DNA of 64,000 nucleotides. Origin: Schlegelella aquatica. Lineage in GTDB: Bacteria > Pseudomonadota > Gammaproteobacteria > Burkholderiales > Burkholderiaceae_C. A program made the translations under genes and the position numbers. Positions 26,969 to 36,969 of this stretch are shown one piece after another (the stretch's first letter is position 1; every line of letters begins with the position of its first letter). A model generated the notes under the pieces. The model searched no databases and was not told where the DNA came from. It saw nothing but the letters and a program-made list of their open reading frames with translations. The stretch is taken from positions 496,001 through 560,000 of the forward strand of contig NZ_CP110257.1 in the NCBI RefSeq assembly GCF_026013905.1, in the 5' to 3' direction.

Positions 26969-29900
26969 GCCTCCTCCTGCACCTGCGTCGGCTGCGTCTC
27001 GCTCAGGTGGGCGCGCAACGGACCGTATACGCGACGCGCGGCGTTCAGCAGGGCCTCCCAGCCCGGGCCTTCGAGGGGGTCGGGGCGCCCGCGCAGGGCC
27101 AGCCGCAAGGCGGCATCCTGCGACTCGCCCCGACGATCCTGTTGCGGCAGCCACACCTGAGCCGCCTTGTGCGGGTTCTCGTCGTGCTCGACGACCGCCC
27201 AGGCCGTGCGGGGGAAGAAGTAGAGCGGCTCGCACAGCCCCTGGCGGTACAGCTCCAGCAAGTCACGCAAGTGGTCCATCGGCCGTTCGCACCGCCGAAA
27301 GCAGGCGTGGACGTCGAGCGTGAGCAGGTGCGTCTTCGGCTCCACGCCGGGCGGCGGGTCCGCACAGAGCGCGAGGTGCGCGATCCATGCGGCCAGAAGA
27401 TCGCTCGGCTGACGTTCGCCGTAGCGCCACCGGACGAGCCCCTGGGCCCGCAAAGGGGTGTGGGCGCCGTGCAGGGTCCAGGTCTCGGAGCCGCACAGCG
27501 GCACCGGGATGCGGAAGGCGTGGGGCTCGAGGAGCGGGCCGACCTGCCAGGGCCTGAGCCGCTCGGCGAACGCGAAGAGCTCGCGCAGCTCGCGTTCGAG
27601 CCACCGCGTCCCCGGGGCGCCGGCGGGCAGGTCGGTGCCGGCCTCGGCCCAGGCCCGCACGCGATCCGGCGACTCGCCGGCGAGCAACGGCGGCAGCAGC
27701 CGGTCGGCCAGCGCCCACTGCATCGGCCGCTTCGGCACGAAGGGCTCGTCGTCGTCGAGTTCGTCCGGCGCCTCTGGCAACACGAGGCCCAGGCGCCGTT
27801 CCAGCAGATAGCGGCACGGGTGACGGAAGAAGCGCACCAGGTCCGCGAGGGCCACCTCTCGCCATGGCGGCTCGGGCTCGGGCAGCCGCGCCGTGAAGAA
27901 GGCGGGCGCGGCCCCGCCCGTCACTGCGCCCACAGCATCGTCGGCCGCGTCCTCGTCGGCCAAGTCGCCGAAGACTTCGACTCCGGCGTCGCTGGGCGCG
28001 GCCTCTTCGGCGGTGGGTGCGCGCGTATGCTGTGCCAGCCGCCGCAAGGCGTCGGCGTACTCGGCGCGGTGGCTGCGGGTGCGAGGGTCGGCGTCGGTGC
28101 GGAAGGCCGCGATCGAGAACGGTTGCAGCGGATGCTCGACCACCAGGCGGCGGCGCGCCTGGGCCAGCGAAGCCGGGTCGGTCGGTGCGGGCGCGATCGC
28201 GGCGACGAGGAGGTCCAGCAGCTCCGACACCAGCACCGACGGGGGCAAGGGCGCGTTGTCGCGCACGCTGCGGCCCACGTGGCTCAGGTGCACGACGTCG
28301 CGCGCGGCGAGCAGCAGGTCGAGAAAGACGTTGCGTTCGTCGAGTGCGCGCTGCCGGTCTCCAGCGCGAGGGGCCAGGGCGACGAGGTCGAACTCCGGCG
28401 GCCGCCCCGAGGAGGGGTAGGCCCCATCGTCCATCCCGACGATGCACACGACGCGGTACGGCAGCTGCCGCAGGCTGTGCATGCTCGTGAAGGTCACGGC
28501 GCCCGTCGGCACGCCCCCGCGCGCGGCGTCTTCCAGCACGTCGGCCAGCGCCTCGCGCACCACGGCGAGCGGCAGCGGCCGGGAGTCGTCGGTGCCGGCT
28601 GCGTGCCACTGGGCAGCGAGCGCGTCGATGGCCTGGTGCACTTCGCGCAAGTCGTCGAGTTCGTCGTCGGCTGCGGCCACCAGGGCCGCCAGCACGTCGG
28701 CCAAGAGCTGCGGCCACGCTCTTGCGGGCCAAGGCTGGGCGAGGCGTTCTCGCAGTGTCGCCAGCGCGCGCACATACGCCCAGAGGCCGCCCAGCGCGCT
28801 CGCCTCGCCGCCCTCGACGCCCAGCGCGGGCAACTTGCCGAGAAAGGGCTGCTGCCATCCATCGGGCAAGGCATGTCCGAGCACCAGCCGTTCCAAGCCG
28901 TCCGCCCACGTGTGGCGCTCGCGGGCGGGCAGTCCCATCCCGGCGCGATGGTCTGCATCCAGCGCCCAGTGCACGGCCGCGTCCTTGAGCCACGCGTGCA
29001 CGGCCTCCAATGCCGACGGATCGAGCCCGAAGCGCCGGGCCACGGGCGCCTGCTGCAAGAGCCCATACACCGCACTGACAGCAAAGCGCGAGTCCACCAG
29101 CTCCAGCGTATCGAGCAGGACCTTGACCACGGTGCGCACCCGGGCATCGCCCCGGCCGGTGATGGAGTAGGGGATGTAGCGCTCGCGCGGCGCCGTGCCG
29201 AACACGGCGTCGACGAGCGGCGCGACCGACTCCAGATCGGGCGTGGCCACCAGCACGTCGCCGGGGGCGAGGGACGGGTCCTGCGCGAACAGGCCCAACA
29301 GCCGGTCGTGCAGCACCTCCAGCTCGCGCATCCGCGAGTGGCACACGTGCACTTCGATGCTGCGGTCCGCAGGGTCGAGCACGAGGGAGCCCGGCGCAGG
29401 CTCGGTCAGCCGAAGGATGCCCGCCTGCCAACGCTCGAGCAGCGTCGCGCCCTTGGGCTCGACGAACTGCGCATCGTCCACCGCCTGCTCGCCTGCCGCA
29501 TCGACCAGGAGCGCCAACAGCGACTGCGCCTGCCGGCCCCACCGCGCGAGGAGCGAGTGCCCCACTTCGAGGTGCTCTGCCCGGCCGCGGGCGGCCAGGT
29601 AGGCCAGGCGCCGGGGGTCGACCACATCGAACCAGTACTCCTCGCAAGGGTTCAGCGCATAGACGTGCACCTGCGCGTGACGGCCGAGCAGAGACAGCAG
29701 CCGCACGTGCAAGGGCGGGATGGTGGGCAGCGCGAACACGTGCAGGCTCGGCGGGAGCCTTGCCCCCAGCGCGCCCGGTGCCGCCGAGGCCAGCGCCTCG
29801 ACGAAGTGCAGCGCCGGATGCGCCCCGCCGGTCTCCAGTCTTTCGCTGAGACGCCGCCACAGGGCGGCTTGCCAGTCGCGGTCCTCGCGCGCCTGCGCGT

Positions 29901-30372
29901 CCGCGGGCTCGTAGCCCGGTTCTCCCCGTGCCCAGGCGTCGAGCCACTCGGGCCGATAGGTCAGATACTGGTCGAGCACCGAGGCGACCTGCTCGGCCAA
30001 CTCGAAGCGCATGCGTTCGTCACCCGCGGCGAGGAAGCCGGCCAGGCGGGGATGCTCGTCCGTCCAGCCGCCGTCCTGCAGTTCTTCGTAAACCGCCCAC
30101 TTGAGCGCACCCGACTCGAAGGGCCAGGGCCCGCGCACACCGCCCGCCAGCCCGCGCAGGTGCTCCCACAGCCAGCGCGCCAGGTAGTCGAAGCGCACCT
30201 GGGCGCACACGCCGTGTCGATCGGCGTGCAGCAATGCAAGCCGCCGGCGCACCGCGGCACTGGGCACGATGACGTGCTGGGCCTGCAAGGGCGCGGCCGG
30301 CTCCAGAGTGAGCCGCGACAGCAGCTGCTCGGCCAGCACCTCGAAGCGGTTCGAAAAGTGGATGTGAAGCAT
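26965..30372 (-). CDS. recC: Exodeoxyribonuclease V gamma subunit RecC
   Basis: 1135 residues from the ATG at 30372 (MLHIHFSNRFEVLA). RecC has degenerate helicase-like domains that scan for Chi: here VIVPSAAVRRRLALLHA, GDVLVATPDLESVAPLVDAVFG, FTSMHSLRQLPYRVVCIVGMDDGAYP and VHLSHVGRSVRDNAPLPPSVLVSELLD. It is the first gene of the recC-recB-recD operon. The N-terminal extension to 30468 in the same frame lacks conserved sequence and was dropped. Confidence 0.95.
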   Translation of the reverse strand: MLHIHFSNRFEVLAEQLLSRLTLEPAAPLQAQHVIVPSAAVRRRLALLHADRHGVCAQVRFDYLARWLWEHLRGLAGGVRGPWPFESGALKWAVYEELQDGGWTDEHPRLAGFLAAGDERMRFELAEQVASVLDQYLTYRPEWLDAWARGEPGYEPADAQAREDRDWQAALWRRLSERLETGGAHPALHFVEALASAAPGALGARLPPSLHVFALPTIPPLHVRLLSLLGRHAQVHVYALNPCEEYWFDVVDPRRLAYLAARGRAEHLEVGHSLLARWGRQAQSLLALLVDAAGEQAVDDAQFVEPKGATLLERWQAGILRLTEPAPGSLVLDPADRSIEVHVCHSRMRELEVLHDRLLGLFAQDPSLAPGDVLVATPDLESVAPLVDAVFGTAPRERYIPYSITGRGDARVRTVVKVLLDTLELVDSRFAVSAVYGLLQQAPVARRFGLDPSALEAVHAWLKDAAVHWALDADHRAGMGLPARERHTWADGLERLVLGHALPDGWQQPFLGKLPALGVEGGEASALGGLWAYVRALATLRERLAQPWPARAWPQLLADVLAALVAAADDELDDLREVHQAIDALAAQWHAAGTDDSRPLPLAVVREALADVLEDAARGGVPTGAVTFTSMHSLRQLPYRVVCIVGMDDGAYPSSGRPPEFDLVALAPRAGDRQRALDERNVFLDLLLAARDVVHLSHVGRSVRDNAPLPPSVLVSELLDLLVAAIAPAPTDPASLAQARRRLVVEHPLQPFSIAAFRTDADPRTRSHRAEYADALRRLAQHTRAPTAEEAAPSDAGVEVFGDLADEDAADDAVGAVTGGAAPAFFTARLPEPEPPWREVALADLVRFFRHPCRYLLERRLGLVLPEAPDELDDDEPFVPKRPMQWALADRLLPPLLAGESPDRVRAWAEAGTDLPAGAPGTRWLERELRELFAFAERLRPWQVGPLLEPHAFRIPVPLCGSETWTLHGAHTPLRAQGLVRWRYGERQPSDLLAAWIAHLALCADPPPGVEPKTHLLTLDVHACFRRCERPMDHLRDLLELYRQGLCEPLYFFPRTAWAVVEHDENPHKAAQVWLPQQDRRGESQDAALRLALRGRPDPLEGPGWEALLNAARRVYGPLRAHLSETQPTQVQEEA

Positions 30373-30603
30373 CGGTGCCCGAAGTTTCGCAGAGGCATGG
30401 GCGAAATGCGGCAGACGCTTGCACAGGCAGCAGGACGGGTCACACGAAAGCGTCGTGTGGGCCCGCACGCGCGCACAGGAGAGGGGCGACTTCCACGGGA
30501 TCGCCGCGCCCGTTCACGAACGCGCCGTGCCGGCCACCGAGCGCTGCCACCAGCCGATGGGAGACGAGACAGGCGAGGAAACGAGCGACGGGCACCAACG
30601 ACG
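30373..30603. other. Intergenic stretch upstream of recC, no gene seen
   Basis: About 230 bp between the recC start and the tRNA-Pro terminator. I see one 7-bp hairpin (CACACGA-AAGCG-TCGTGTG, 30441-30459) but no recognisable coding or RNA gene. The recC promoter is expected here; no clear -35/-10 pair was found. Confidence 0.5.
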
Positions 30604-30624
30604 AAGCCCCGACGTTCGGGGCTT
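30604..30624 (-). terminator. Hairpin terminator downstream of tRNA-Pro
   Basis: A perfect 9-bp stem (AAGCCCCGA / TCGGGGCTT) with a 3-nt loop lies 28 bp beyond the tRNA 3' end. The T-run after it on the minus strand is short (CGTCGTT), so it is a moderate intrinsic terminator. Confidence 0.65.
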
Positions 30625-30651
30625 CAGGTGTCCTTCAGGGACAAGGCATTC

Positions 30652-30728
30652 TGGTCGGGGTGAGAGGATTCGAACCTCCGGCCTCTACGTCCCGAACGTA
30701 GCGCTCTACCAGGCTAAGCTACACCCCG
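30652..30728 (-). tRNA. tRNA-Pro (anticodon CGG)
   Basis: 77 nt including an encoded CCA. Acceptor stem CGGGGTG/CACCCCG, D-arm AGCTTAGCCTGGTAGAGC, anticodon arm CTACG-TTCGGGA-CGTAG giving anticodon CGG (reads CCG), and T-arm GGAGGTTCGAATCCTC. It lies 17 bp after the ispB stop on the same strand. Confidence 0.97.
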
Positions 30729-30745
30729 TGATGAACCGGCCACGC

Positions 30746-31732
30746 TCAAGACGAGCGATCAACCGATCGAACACATAATTCTAGCAGAGCTTCTCGATAA
30801 GGCGAAAGGGGTAGCACCTCGAGTGCGCGGCGTGCGCGATCGGCCTCGACCCGTGCGGCCTCGCGCGTGGCTTCCAGCGCCCCGGTCTTGCGCACGATCT
30901 CGATGATCTGCGGCAGCCGCTCGACCGAGCCCTGCTCGATGGCTTCGCGCACGAAGCGGCGCTCGTCGTCGTCGCCGCGCTGCATGGCGACGAGCAGGGG
31001 CATCGTCGGTTTGCCTTCGCGCAGGTCGTCGCCGACATTCTTGCCCAGTTCGGCCGTGTTGCCTTCGTAGTCGAGCAGGTCGTCGATGAGCTGGAAGGCG
31101 GTGCCCAGCGAGCGCCCGTATTCCGCGCAACGCTCCTCCACCTCGCTGGGTGCGCCGGCGAGCACTGCGCCGAGCTGGGCGCTCGCCTCGAACAGCTTGG
31201 CCGTCTTGTAGCGGATGACCTTGAGGTACGCCGGAATGTCGATGTCCGGGTCGTGCATGTTCATCAGCTGCAGCACCTCGCCTTCGGCGATGGTGTTGGT
31301 CGCATCGGCGAGCACTTGCAGCACGCGCATGCGGTCGACGGACACCATCATCTGGAAGGCGCGCGAATAGAGGAAGTCGCCGACCAGCACGCTCGCCGCG
31401 TTGCCGAACAAGGCATTGGCCGTCTGGCGGCCGCGCCGCAGGTCCGATTCGTCGACGACGTCGTCGTGCAGCAGCGTCGCGGTGTGGATGAACTCCACCA
31501 CGGCCGCCAACTCGTGCTGCTCGCGGCCCTCGAAGCCGAGCGCGCGCGAGAACAGCAGCACCAGCATCGGCCGGATGCGCTTGCCGCCGGCGCTCACGAT
31601 GTAGTGCGAGATCTGGTTGATGAGGACCACCTCGGATGCCAGCCGTTCACGGATGACGGTGTCGACCTCGGCCATGTCAGGCGCGATGACGGCCAGCGCA
31701 GAAGCGGAAGAGACGGGGGAAGCGAGAGACAC
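30746..31732 (-). CDS. ispB: Octaprenyl (all-trans polyprenyl) diphosphate synthase IspB
   Basis: 328 residues. The two aspartate-rich motifs of trans-prenyl synthases are present: LLHDDVVDESDLRRG (first) and FQLIDDLLDYEG (second), with GGKRIRPMLVLL near the N-terminus. It extends farnesyl diphosphate with isopentenyl diphosphate to make the ubiquinone side chain. It is divergent from rplU-rpmA, the standard Burkholderiales arrangement. The exact chain length (C40) is inferred from family. Confidence 0.93.
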   Translation of the reverse strand: MSLASPVSSASALAVIAPDMAEVDTVIRERLASEVVLINQISHYIVSAGGKRIRPMLVLLFSRALGFEGREQHELAAVVEFIHTATLLHDDVVDESDLRRGRQTANALFGNAASVLVGDFLYSRAFQMMVSVDRMRVLQVLADATNTIAEGEVLQLMNMHDPDIDIPAYLKVIRYKTAKLFEASAQLGAVLAGAPSEVEERCAEYGRSLGTAFQLIDDLLDYEGNTAELGKNVGDDLREGKPTMPLLVAMQRGDDDERRFVREAIEQGSVERLPQIIEIVRKTGALEATREAARVEADRARRALEVLPLSPYREALLELCVRSVDRSS

Positions 31733-31756
31733 GGAAGCCCTTCAGCAAGTCGTGAA

Positions 31757-31762
31757 ATTATA
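31757..31762 (-). promoter_or_regulatory. -10 box of ispB promoter
   Basis: A consensus TATAAT on the minus strand, 24 bp before the ispB ATG, would give a short leader of about 17 nt. No convincing -35 hexamer is seen at 17 bp. Confidence 0.6.
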
Positions 31763-31867
31763 GGGAGGACCCTCGGATTTCCGGCCGGCCGGCGCCGGCC
31801 GCCGCCCTTTCTGTTCATTCCGGAGGGTGCGCCTCGGTGGGAGGTCGGGGCCGGCAGGGCCCCCCGT

Positions 31868-31876
31868 GCTATACTT
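31868..31876 (+). promoter_or_regulatory. Extended -10 promoter of rplU-rpmA
   Basis: TG-C-TATACT matches an extended -10 element, and no good -35 is visible. It is the only AT-rich element in the 380-bp ispB/rplU gap and would give a leader of about 230 nt before rplU. The leader (about 31883-32112) is GC-rich and holds no recognised gene or known riboswitch. Confidence 0.6.
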
Positions 31877-32112
31877 TCAGGCTCGGCCTTTGGGGGCCGG
31901 GGGTGTGTCATGGCGGCTCAGAGTTGCCGTGGCGCGCCAGGCAAGGTTGCTTTGCGGGCGCATGCCGACGGCTCGGCCGGTCCTCCGGTGCCGGGTCTTG
32001 GCGGCCGCGCCGGGGGCAGGGTCGGGCCGGGGAGGCCGCATCCGGGCGTTGCGCTCGGGTTCGGTCGCACGGCCCATGTTGGATGCAGGCTCAACGCCTG
32101 CGAGGGGCTGAT

Positions 32113-32424
32113 ATGTACGCGGTCATAAAAACCGGCGGCAAGCAGTACAAAGTGGCTGCCGGCGAAAAGATCAAGGTAGAACAGATTGCTGCGGAAGTCG
32201 GCCAAGAGATCGTGATCGACCAGGTGCTCGCCGTGGGTAACGGCGCGGAACTCAAGGTCGGCACGCCCTTGGTTGCTGGCGCGAGCGTGAAGGCCACCGT
32301 CGTGGCCCATGGCAAGCACGACAAGGTGCGCATCTTCAAGCTGCGTCGTCGCAAGCACTACCAGAAGCGCCAAGGTCATCGCCAGACCTACACCGAACTG
32401 CAGATCAGCGCGGTCAACGCCTGA
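32113..32424 (+). CDS. rplU: 50S ribosomal protein L21
   Basis: 103 residues, full length. [28 protein letters not shown], and the C-terminal [26 protein letters not shown] are diagnostic for bL21, which binds 23S rRNA. The ATG at 32113 lies 35 codons-worth of sequence upstream of rpmA's start region, with a 35-bp intergenic gap; the pair form a ribosomal operon. Confidence 0.98.
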   Translation: MYAVIKTGGKQYKVAAGEKIKVEQIAAEVGQEIVIDQVLAVGNGAELKVGTPLVAGASVKATVVAHGKHDKVRIFKLRRRKHYQKRQGHRQTYTELQISAVNA

Positions 32425-32459
32425 TCGACGTCGCAGCTGAGTTCAAGGAGCTATAGACC

Positions 32460-32717
32460 ATGGCACAGAAAAAGGGCGGCGGTTCCACCCGGAACGGCCG
32501 CGACTCTCAACCGAAGATGCTGGGTGTGAAGGTGTTCGGCGGCCAAGTCGTTCCGGCCGGCTCGATCATCGTGCGCCAGCGCGGCACCCGTTTCCATGCG
32601 GGCACCAACGTCGGCTGCGGCCGCGACCACACGCTGTTCGCGCTCGTGGACGGCGAGGTGTCCTTCGACGTGAAGGGCCCGCACAACCGCAAGGTCGTCA
32701 GCGTCACCCCGGTGTGA
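32460..32717 (+). CDS. rpmA: 50S ribosomal protein L27
   Basis: 85 residues. The N-terminus [19 protein letters not shown] reaches the peptidyl-transferase centre in bL27, and [20 protein letters not shown] plus GTRFHAG are typical. AAGGAG lies 11 bases before the ATG. A strong hairpin terminator follows. Confidence 0.98.
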   Translation: MAQKKGGGSTRNGRDSQPKMLGVKVFGGQVVPAGSIIVRQRGTRFHAGTNVGCGRDHTLFALVDGEVSFDVKGPHNRKVVSVTPV

Positions 32718-32761
32718 CCCGCGGCTGCACGATGCCCCCAAGGCGTCGTTTCGCCGCTTCA

Positions 32762-32790
32762 GACAAAGCCCCGGTTGCCGGGGCTTTGTC
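32762..32790 (+). terminator. Intrinsic terminator of rplU-rpmA
   Basis: A perfect 13-bp stem (GACAAAGCCCCGG / CCGGGGCTTTGTC) with loop TTG, 45 bp after the rpmA stop. The TTT of the downstream arm supplies a short U-run. Confidence 0.85.
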
Positions 32791-32894
32791 GTTTGAACCC
32801 GTCGGCTGCGCCGGCGTCGGTGCAGTACGATGCCGTCTCGACGAGACCCGGGCCTTTCGCAGGGCCTGCTGACGGTCGCCCCGGGGCCTGTTGA

Positions 32895-34121
<1,227 letters not shown>

Positions 34122-34171
34122 TCGATCTTCCTTGCCCGACTGCTCCTTCCGACCGCTCCTTCCTTGCTGCC

Positions 34172-35290
34172 ATGAGTGACGTCCTCAAGACCGCCCGCCG
34201 TATCGTCGTGAAGGTGGGTTCCAGCCTGGTGACCAACGAGGGCCGCGGCCTGGACGCCGAGGCCATCGCCCACTGGAGCCGCCAGCTCGCCGGGCTGGCC
34301 GCGCAGGGGCGCGAGGTGGTGATGGTGTCCAGCGGCGCGATCGCCGAAGGGATGAAGCGCCTGGGCTGGAGCGTGCGTCCCAAGGAGATCCACGAGCTGC
34401 AGGCCGCTGCCGCGGTCGGGCAGATGGGCCTGGCGCAGATGTACGAGACGCAGTTGCGCGAGCAAGGCCTGCGCAGCGCGCAGGTGCTGCTCACGCACGC
34501 CGACTTGGCCGACCGCGAGCGCTACCTCAATGCCCGCTCGACGCTGCTGACGTTGCTGTCGCACCAGGTGGTGCCGGTGATCAACGAGAACGACACGGTG
34601 GTCACCGACGAGATCAAGTTCGGCGACAACGACACGCTGGGCGCGCTCGTCGCCAACCTCGTCGAGGCCGACGTGCTGGTGATCCTCACCGACCAGAAGG
34701 GCCTGTACTCGGCCGACCCGCGCAAGGACCCGGGCGCGCGCTTCATCCATGAAGCGCAGGCGGGCGACCCGGAGCTCGAACGGATGGCCGGCGGCGCGGG
34801 CTCGGCGATCGGCAAGGGCGGCATGATCACCAAGGTGCTCGCGGCCAAGCGGGCCGCGAGCAGCGGTGCCTCCACCGTCATCGCCTGGGGGCGCGAGCCG
34901 GACGTGCTGCTGCGGCTGGCCGCCGGTGAGTCGATCGGCACGCTGCTGGTCGCGACGACCCCCAAGCTCGCCGCGCGCAAGCAGTGGATGGCCGACCACC
35001 TCCAGCTGCGCGGCGCGGTGGTCGTTGACGAGGGTGCGGCCGCGAAGGTGCGGCACGAGGGCAAGAGCCTGCTGCCGATCGGCATGATGGAGGTCGTCGG
35101 CGAGTTCGCCCGTGGCGACGTGATCGCCGTGCGCGCGAAAGACGGGACCGAGATCGCCCGCGGGCTGGCCAACTACTCCAGCGCCGAGGCCCGCCTCATC
35201 GCACGCAAGCCCTCCAGCGAGTTCGAGCGCCTGCTCGGCTTCACCGGCGAACCCGAAATGATCCACCGGGACAACCTGGTGCTCGTGTAA
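34172..35290 (+). CDS. proB: Glutamate 5-kinase ProB
   Basis: 372 residues. An amino-acid kinase domain ([66 protein letters not shown]) is followed by a C-terminal PUA domain from about residue 285 ([25 protein letters not shown]). It phosphorylates glutamate, the first step of proline synthesis. The stop codon lies at the tip of a perfect 12-bp-arm hairpin, and tandem repeats start at once afterwards. Confidence 0.96.
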   Translation: MSDVLKTARRIVVKVGSSLVTNEGRGLDAEAIAHWSRQLAGLAAQGREVVMVSSGAIAEGMKRLGWSVRPKEIHELQAAAAVGQMGLAQMYETQLREQGLRSAQVLLTHADLADRERYLNARSTLLTLLSHQVVPVINENDTVVTDEIKFGDNDTLGALVANLVEADVLVILTDQKGLYSADPRKDPGARFIHEAQAGDPELERMAGGAGSAIGKGGMITKVLAAKRAASSGASTVIAWGREPDVLLRLAAGESIGTLLVATTPKLAARKQWMADHLQLRGAVVVDEGAAAKVRHEGKSLLPIGMMEVVGEFARGDVIAVRAKDGTEIARGLANYSSAEARLIARKPSSEFERLLGFTGEPEMIHRDNLVLV

Positions 35291-35301
35291 CGAGCACCAG
35301 G
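35275..35301 (+). terminator. Hairpin spanning the proB stop codon
   Basis: CCTGGTGCTCGT and ACGAGCACCAGG are perfect 12-bp arms around the loop GTA; the TAA stop (35288-35290) falls at the loop. There is no U-run after it. The right arm is copied at the start of every following tandem repeat unit. Confidence 0.55.
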
Positions 35302-35463
35302 TTGCGGCGCAGGCTCACATCGCGCAGCGATGTGAAGGCGCGAATGCGCCGGCCGAAGCCACAACGGCCCGGCTCGTGTAACGAGCACCAGGTTGCGGCG
35401 CAGGCTCACATCGCGCAGCGATGTGAAGGCGCGAATGTGCCGGCCGAAGCCACAACGGCCCGG
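35282..35463 (+). repeat. Two tandem 91-bp repeats (type A)
   Basis: Units 35282-35372 and 35373-35463 differ by a single visible base. Each starts with CTCGTGTAACGAGCACC, the same bases as the last codons and stop of proB, and contains a CACATCGC-GCA-GCGATGTG hairpin and a GGCGC-GAAT-GCGCC hairpin. A third copy starts at 35464 but switches into the type B sequence after about 46 bp. Confidence 0.9.
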
Positions 35464-35474
35464 CTCGTGTAACG

Positions 35475-36185
35475 AGCACCAGGTTGCGGTGCAGGCTCAC
35501 ATCGCGCAGGGCCTGAGAGTCCGGGCGGCAGGGCGTCCGAGGGTCGATCGGAGGTCGAGCGAGCCCAGGGCGGCGGGGCACGCAGTCGCCGGACTGTCCC
35601 CCGGCGCCGGCCGGTGGCCGCCGCCGCCTCCTTGATGTCCTGCGCCTGCGCGCCCCGCCGCCCTGGGCTGGCACCGTCGTGCTGACAGAGCCGCTCAAAG
35701 AGCACCAGGTTGCGGTGCAGGCTCACATCGCGCAGGGCCTGAGAGCCCGGGCGGCAGGGCGTCCGAGGGTCGATCGAAGGTCGAGCGAGCCCAGGACGGC
35801 GGGGCACGCAGTCGCCGGACTGTCCCCCGGCGCCGGCCGGTGGCCGCCGCCTCCTCGTTGATGTCCGGCGCCTGCGCGCCCCACCGCCCTGGGCTGGCAC
35901 CGTCGTGCTGACAGGGCCGCTCAAAGAGCACCAGGTTGCGGCGCAGGCTCACATCGCGCAGGGCCTGAGAGTCCGGGCGGCAGGGCGTCCGAGGGTCGAT
36001 CGGAGGTCGAGCGAGCCCAGGGCGGCGGGGCACGCAGTCGCCGGACTGTCCCCCGGCGCCGGCCGGTGGCCGCCGCCTCCTCCTTGATGTCCTGCGCCTG
36101 CGCGCCCCACCGCCCTGGGCTGGCACCGTCGTGCTGACAGGGCCGCTCAAAGAGCACCAGGTTGCGGTGCAGGCTCACATCGCGC
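35475..36185 (+). repeat. Three tandem 226-bp repeats plus a partial copy (type B)
   Basis: Units 35475-35700, 35701-35926 and 35927-36152 are near-identical, and a 33-bp partial unit follows at 36153-36185. All begin with AGCACCAGGTTGCGG, shared with type A. Each unit has arms GCCCAGGGCGGCGGGGC and GCCCCGCCGCCCTGGGC (perfect 17 bp in unit 1, one or two changes in units 2 and 3) about 90 nt apart. The period is not a multiple of three, so the open frames through it change phase in each unit and are unlikely to be coding. Confidence 0.92.
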
Positions 36186-36199
36186 CAGCGCCTCGCACC

Positions 36200-36847
36200 T
36201 CAGGGCTCTTCGACCTGCGGGGCGCGCGGCGTGGCGGCGTCGAGTGCCGCTTCGGGCTGTGCAGGGCTCCCAGCGTGGGTGACGGCGCCCCGCGGGGTGC
36301 GGGCTTCCTCGCGGGGATGGTCCTCGCGATGGTGGGGACGCATGCCCGAGCGCAGGTAGCGGTTGTGCGGATTGATGCGGGGCAGGTAGCGCGCGAGTTC
36401 GGTGAGCGCCATCTGGTAGACGTCGCGCTTGAACTCGATCACGACGTCCAGCGGCACCCAGTAGTCGTTCCACCGCCAGGCGTCGAACTCGGGGTGATCG
36501 GTGGCCCGCAGGTTCATGTCGCTGTCGCGGCCCACCAGCTGCAGCAGGAACCAGATCTGTTTCTGGCCGCGGTAGTGGCCGCGGGCCTCACGCCGGATGT
36601 AGTGCTCGGGCACCTCGTAGCGCAGCCAGTCGCGGGTGCGGGCGATGATGCGCACGTGCTCCGGCCGCAGCCCGATTTCCTCGTGCAGCTCCCGGTACAT
36701 CGCTTGTTCGGGCGTTTCGCCGTGCTTGATGCCGCCTTGAGGGAACTGCCAGGAGTGCGTCCGGATGCGTTTGCCCCAGAAGACCTGGTTCTTGTGGTTC
36801 AGCAAGATGATGCCGACGTTGGGCCGGAAGCCTTCCCGGTCGAGCAT
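36200..36847 (-). CDS. rppH: RNA pyrophosphohydrolase RppH
   Basis: 215 residues. Nudix box [23 protein letters not shown], the start [17 protein letters not shown] and [14 protein letters not shown] are diagnostic of RppH. It removes pyrophosphate from 5' triphosphate mRNA ends, triggering RNase E decay. The last ~45 residues are an Arg/Pro/Ala-rich variable tail, and the stop lies only 15 bp from the tandem repeats. Divergent from proS. Confidence 0.95.
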   Translation of the reverse strand: MLDREGFRPNVGIILLNHKNQVFWGKRIRTHSWQFPQGGIKHGETPEQAMYRELHEEIGLRPEHVRIIARTRDWLRYEVPEHYIRREARGHYRGQKQIWFLLQLVGRDSDMNLRATDHPEFDAWRWNDYWVPLDVVIEFKRDVYQMALTELARYLPRINPHNRYLRSGMRPHHREDHPREEARTPRGAVTHAGSPAQPEAALDAATPRAPQVEEP

Positions 36848-36969
36848 AATCGAACCTCAAAATCTTTGACTGAAACCATTATTGCACCGGCCGGTGCGGT
36901 TTCAACCCCTCCGAAGCCCTGCCATTCGTTGCCTGTTTCCGCTTTTGCAGGGGGCAGGCCCCAGCGCAC

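Noticed and set aside
23066..27160. 1364-codon open frame on the plus strand across recB/recD
   Set aside because: Exact antisense of RecB and RecD; low-complexity His/Gln/Arg-rich translation without motifs, an artefact of high GC third positions.
27007..30663. 1218-codon plus-strand open frame across recC
   Set aside because: Antisense shadow of recC with no domain signature.
31837..32112. N-terminal extension of L21 starting at 31837
   Set aside because: L21 begins at [11 protein letters not shown]; the extension is non-conserved leader sequence.
35406..36178. Repeated minus-strand proteins starting MSGPVSTTVPAQGGG
   Set aside because: The 226-bp period changes frame in each unit and there is no ribosome binding site; open only because of GC content.
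35282..36185. CRISPR array
   Set aside because: The units are 91 and 226 bp long and directly adjacent, with no short repeat and no unique spacers, and no cas genes are present.
36884..36897. GCACCGGCCGGTGC palindrome as an operator
   Set aside because: Perfect 14-bp symmetry but purely GC-rich in a GC-rich genome, with no matching copy or neighbouring regulator.
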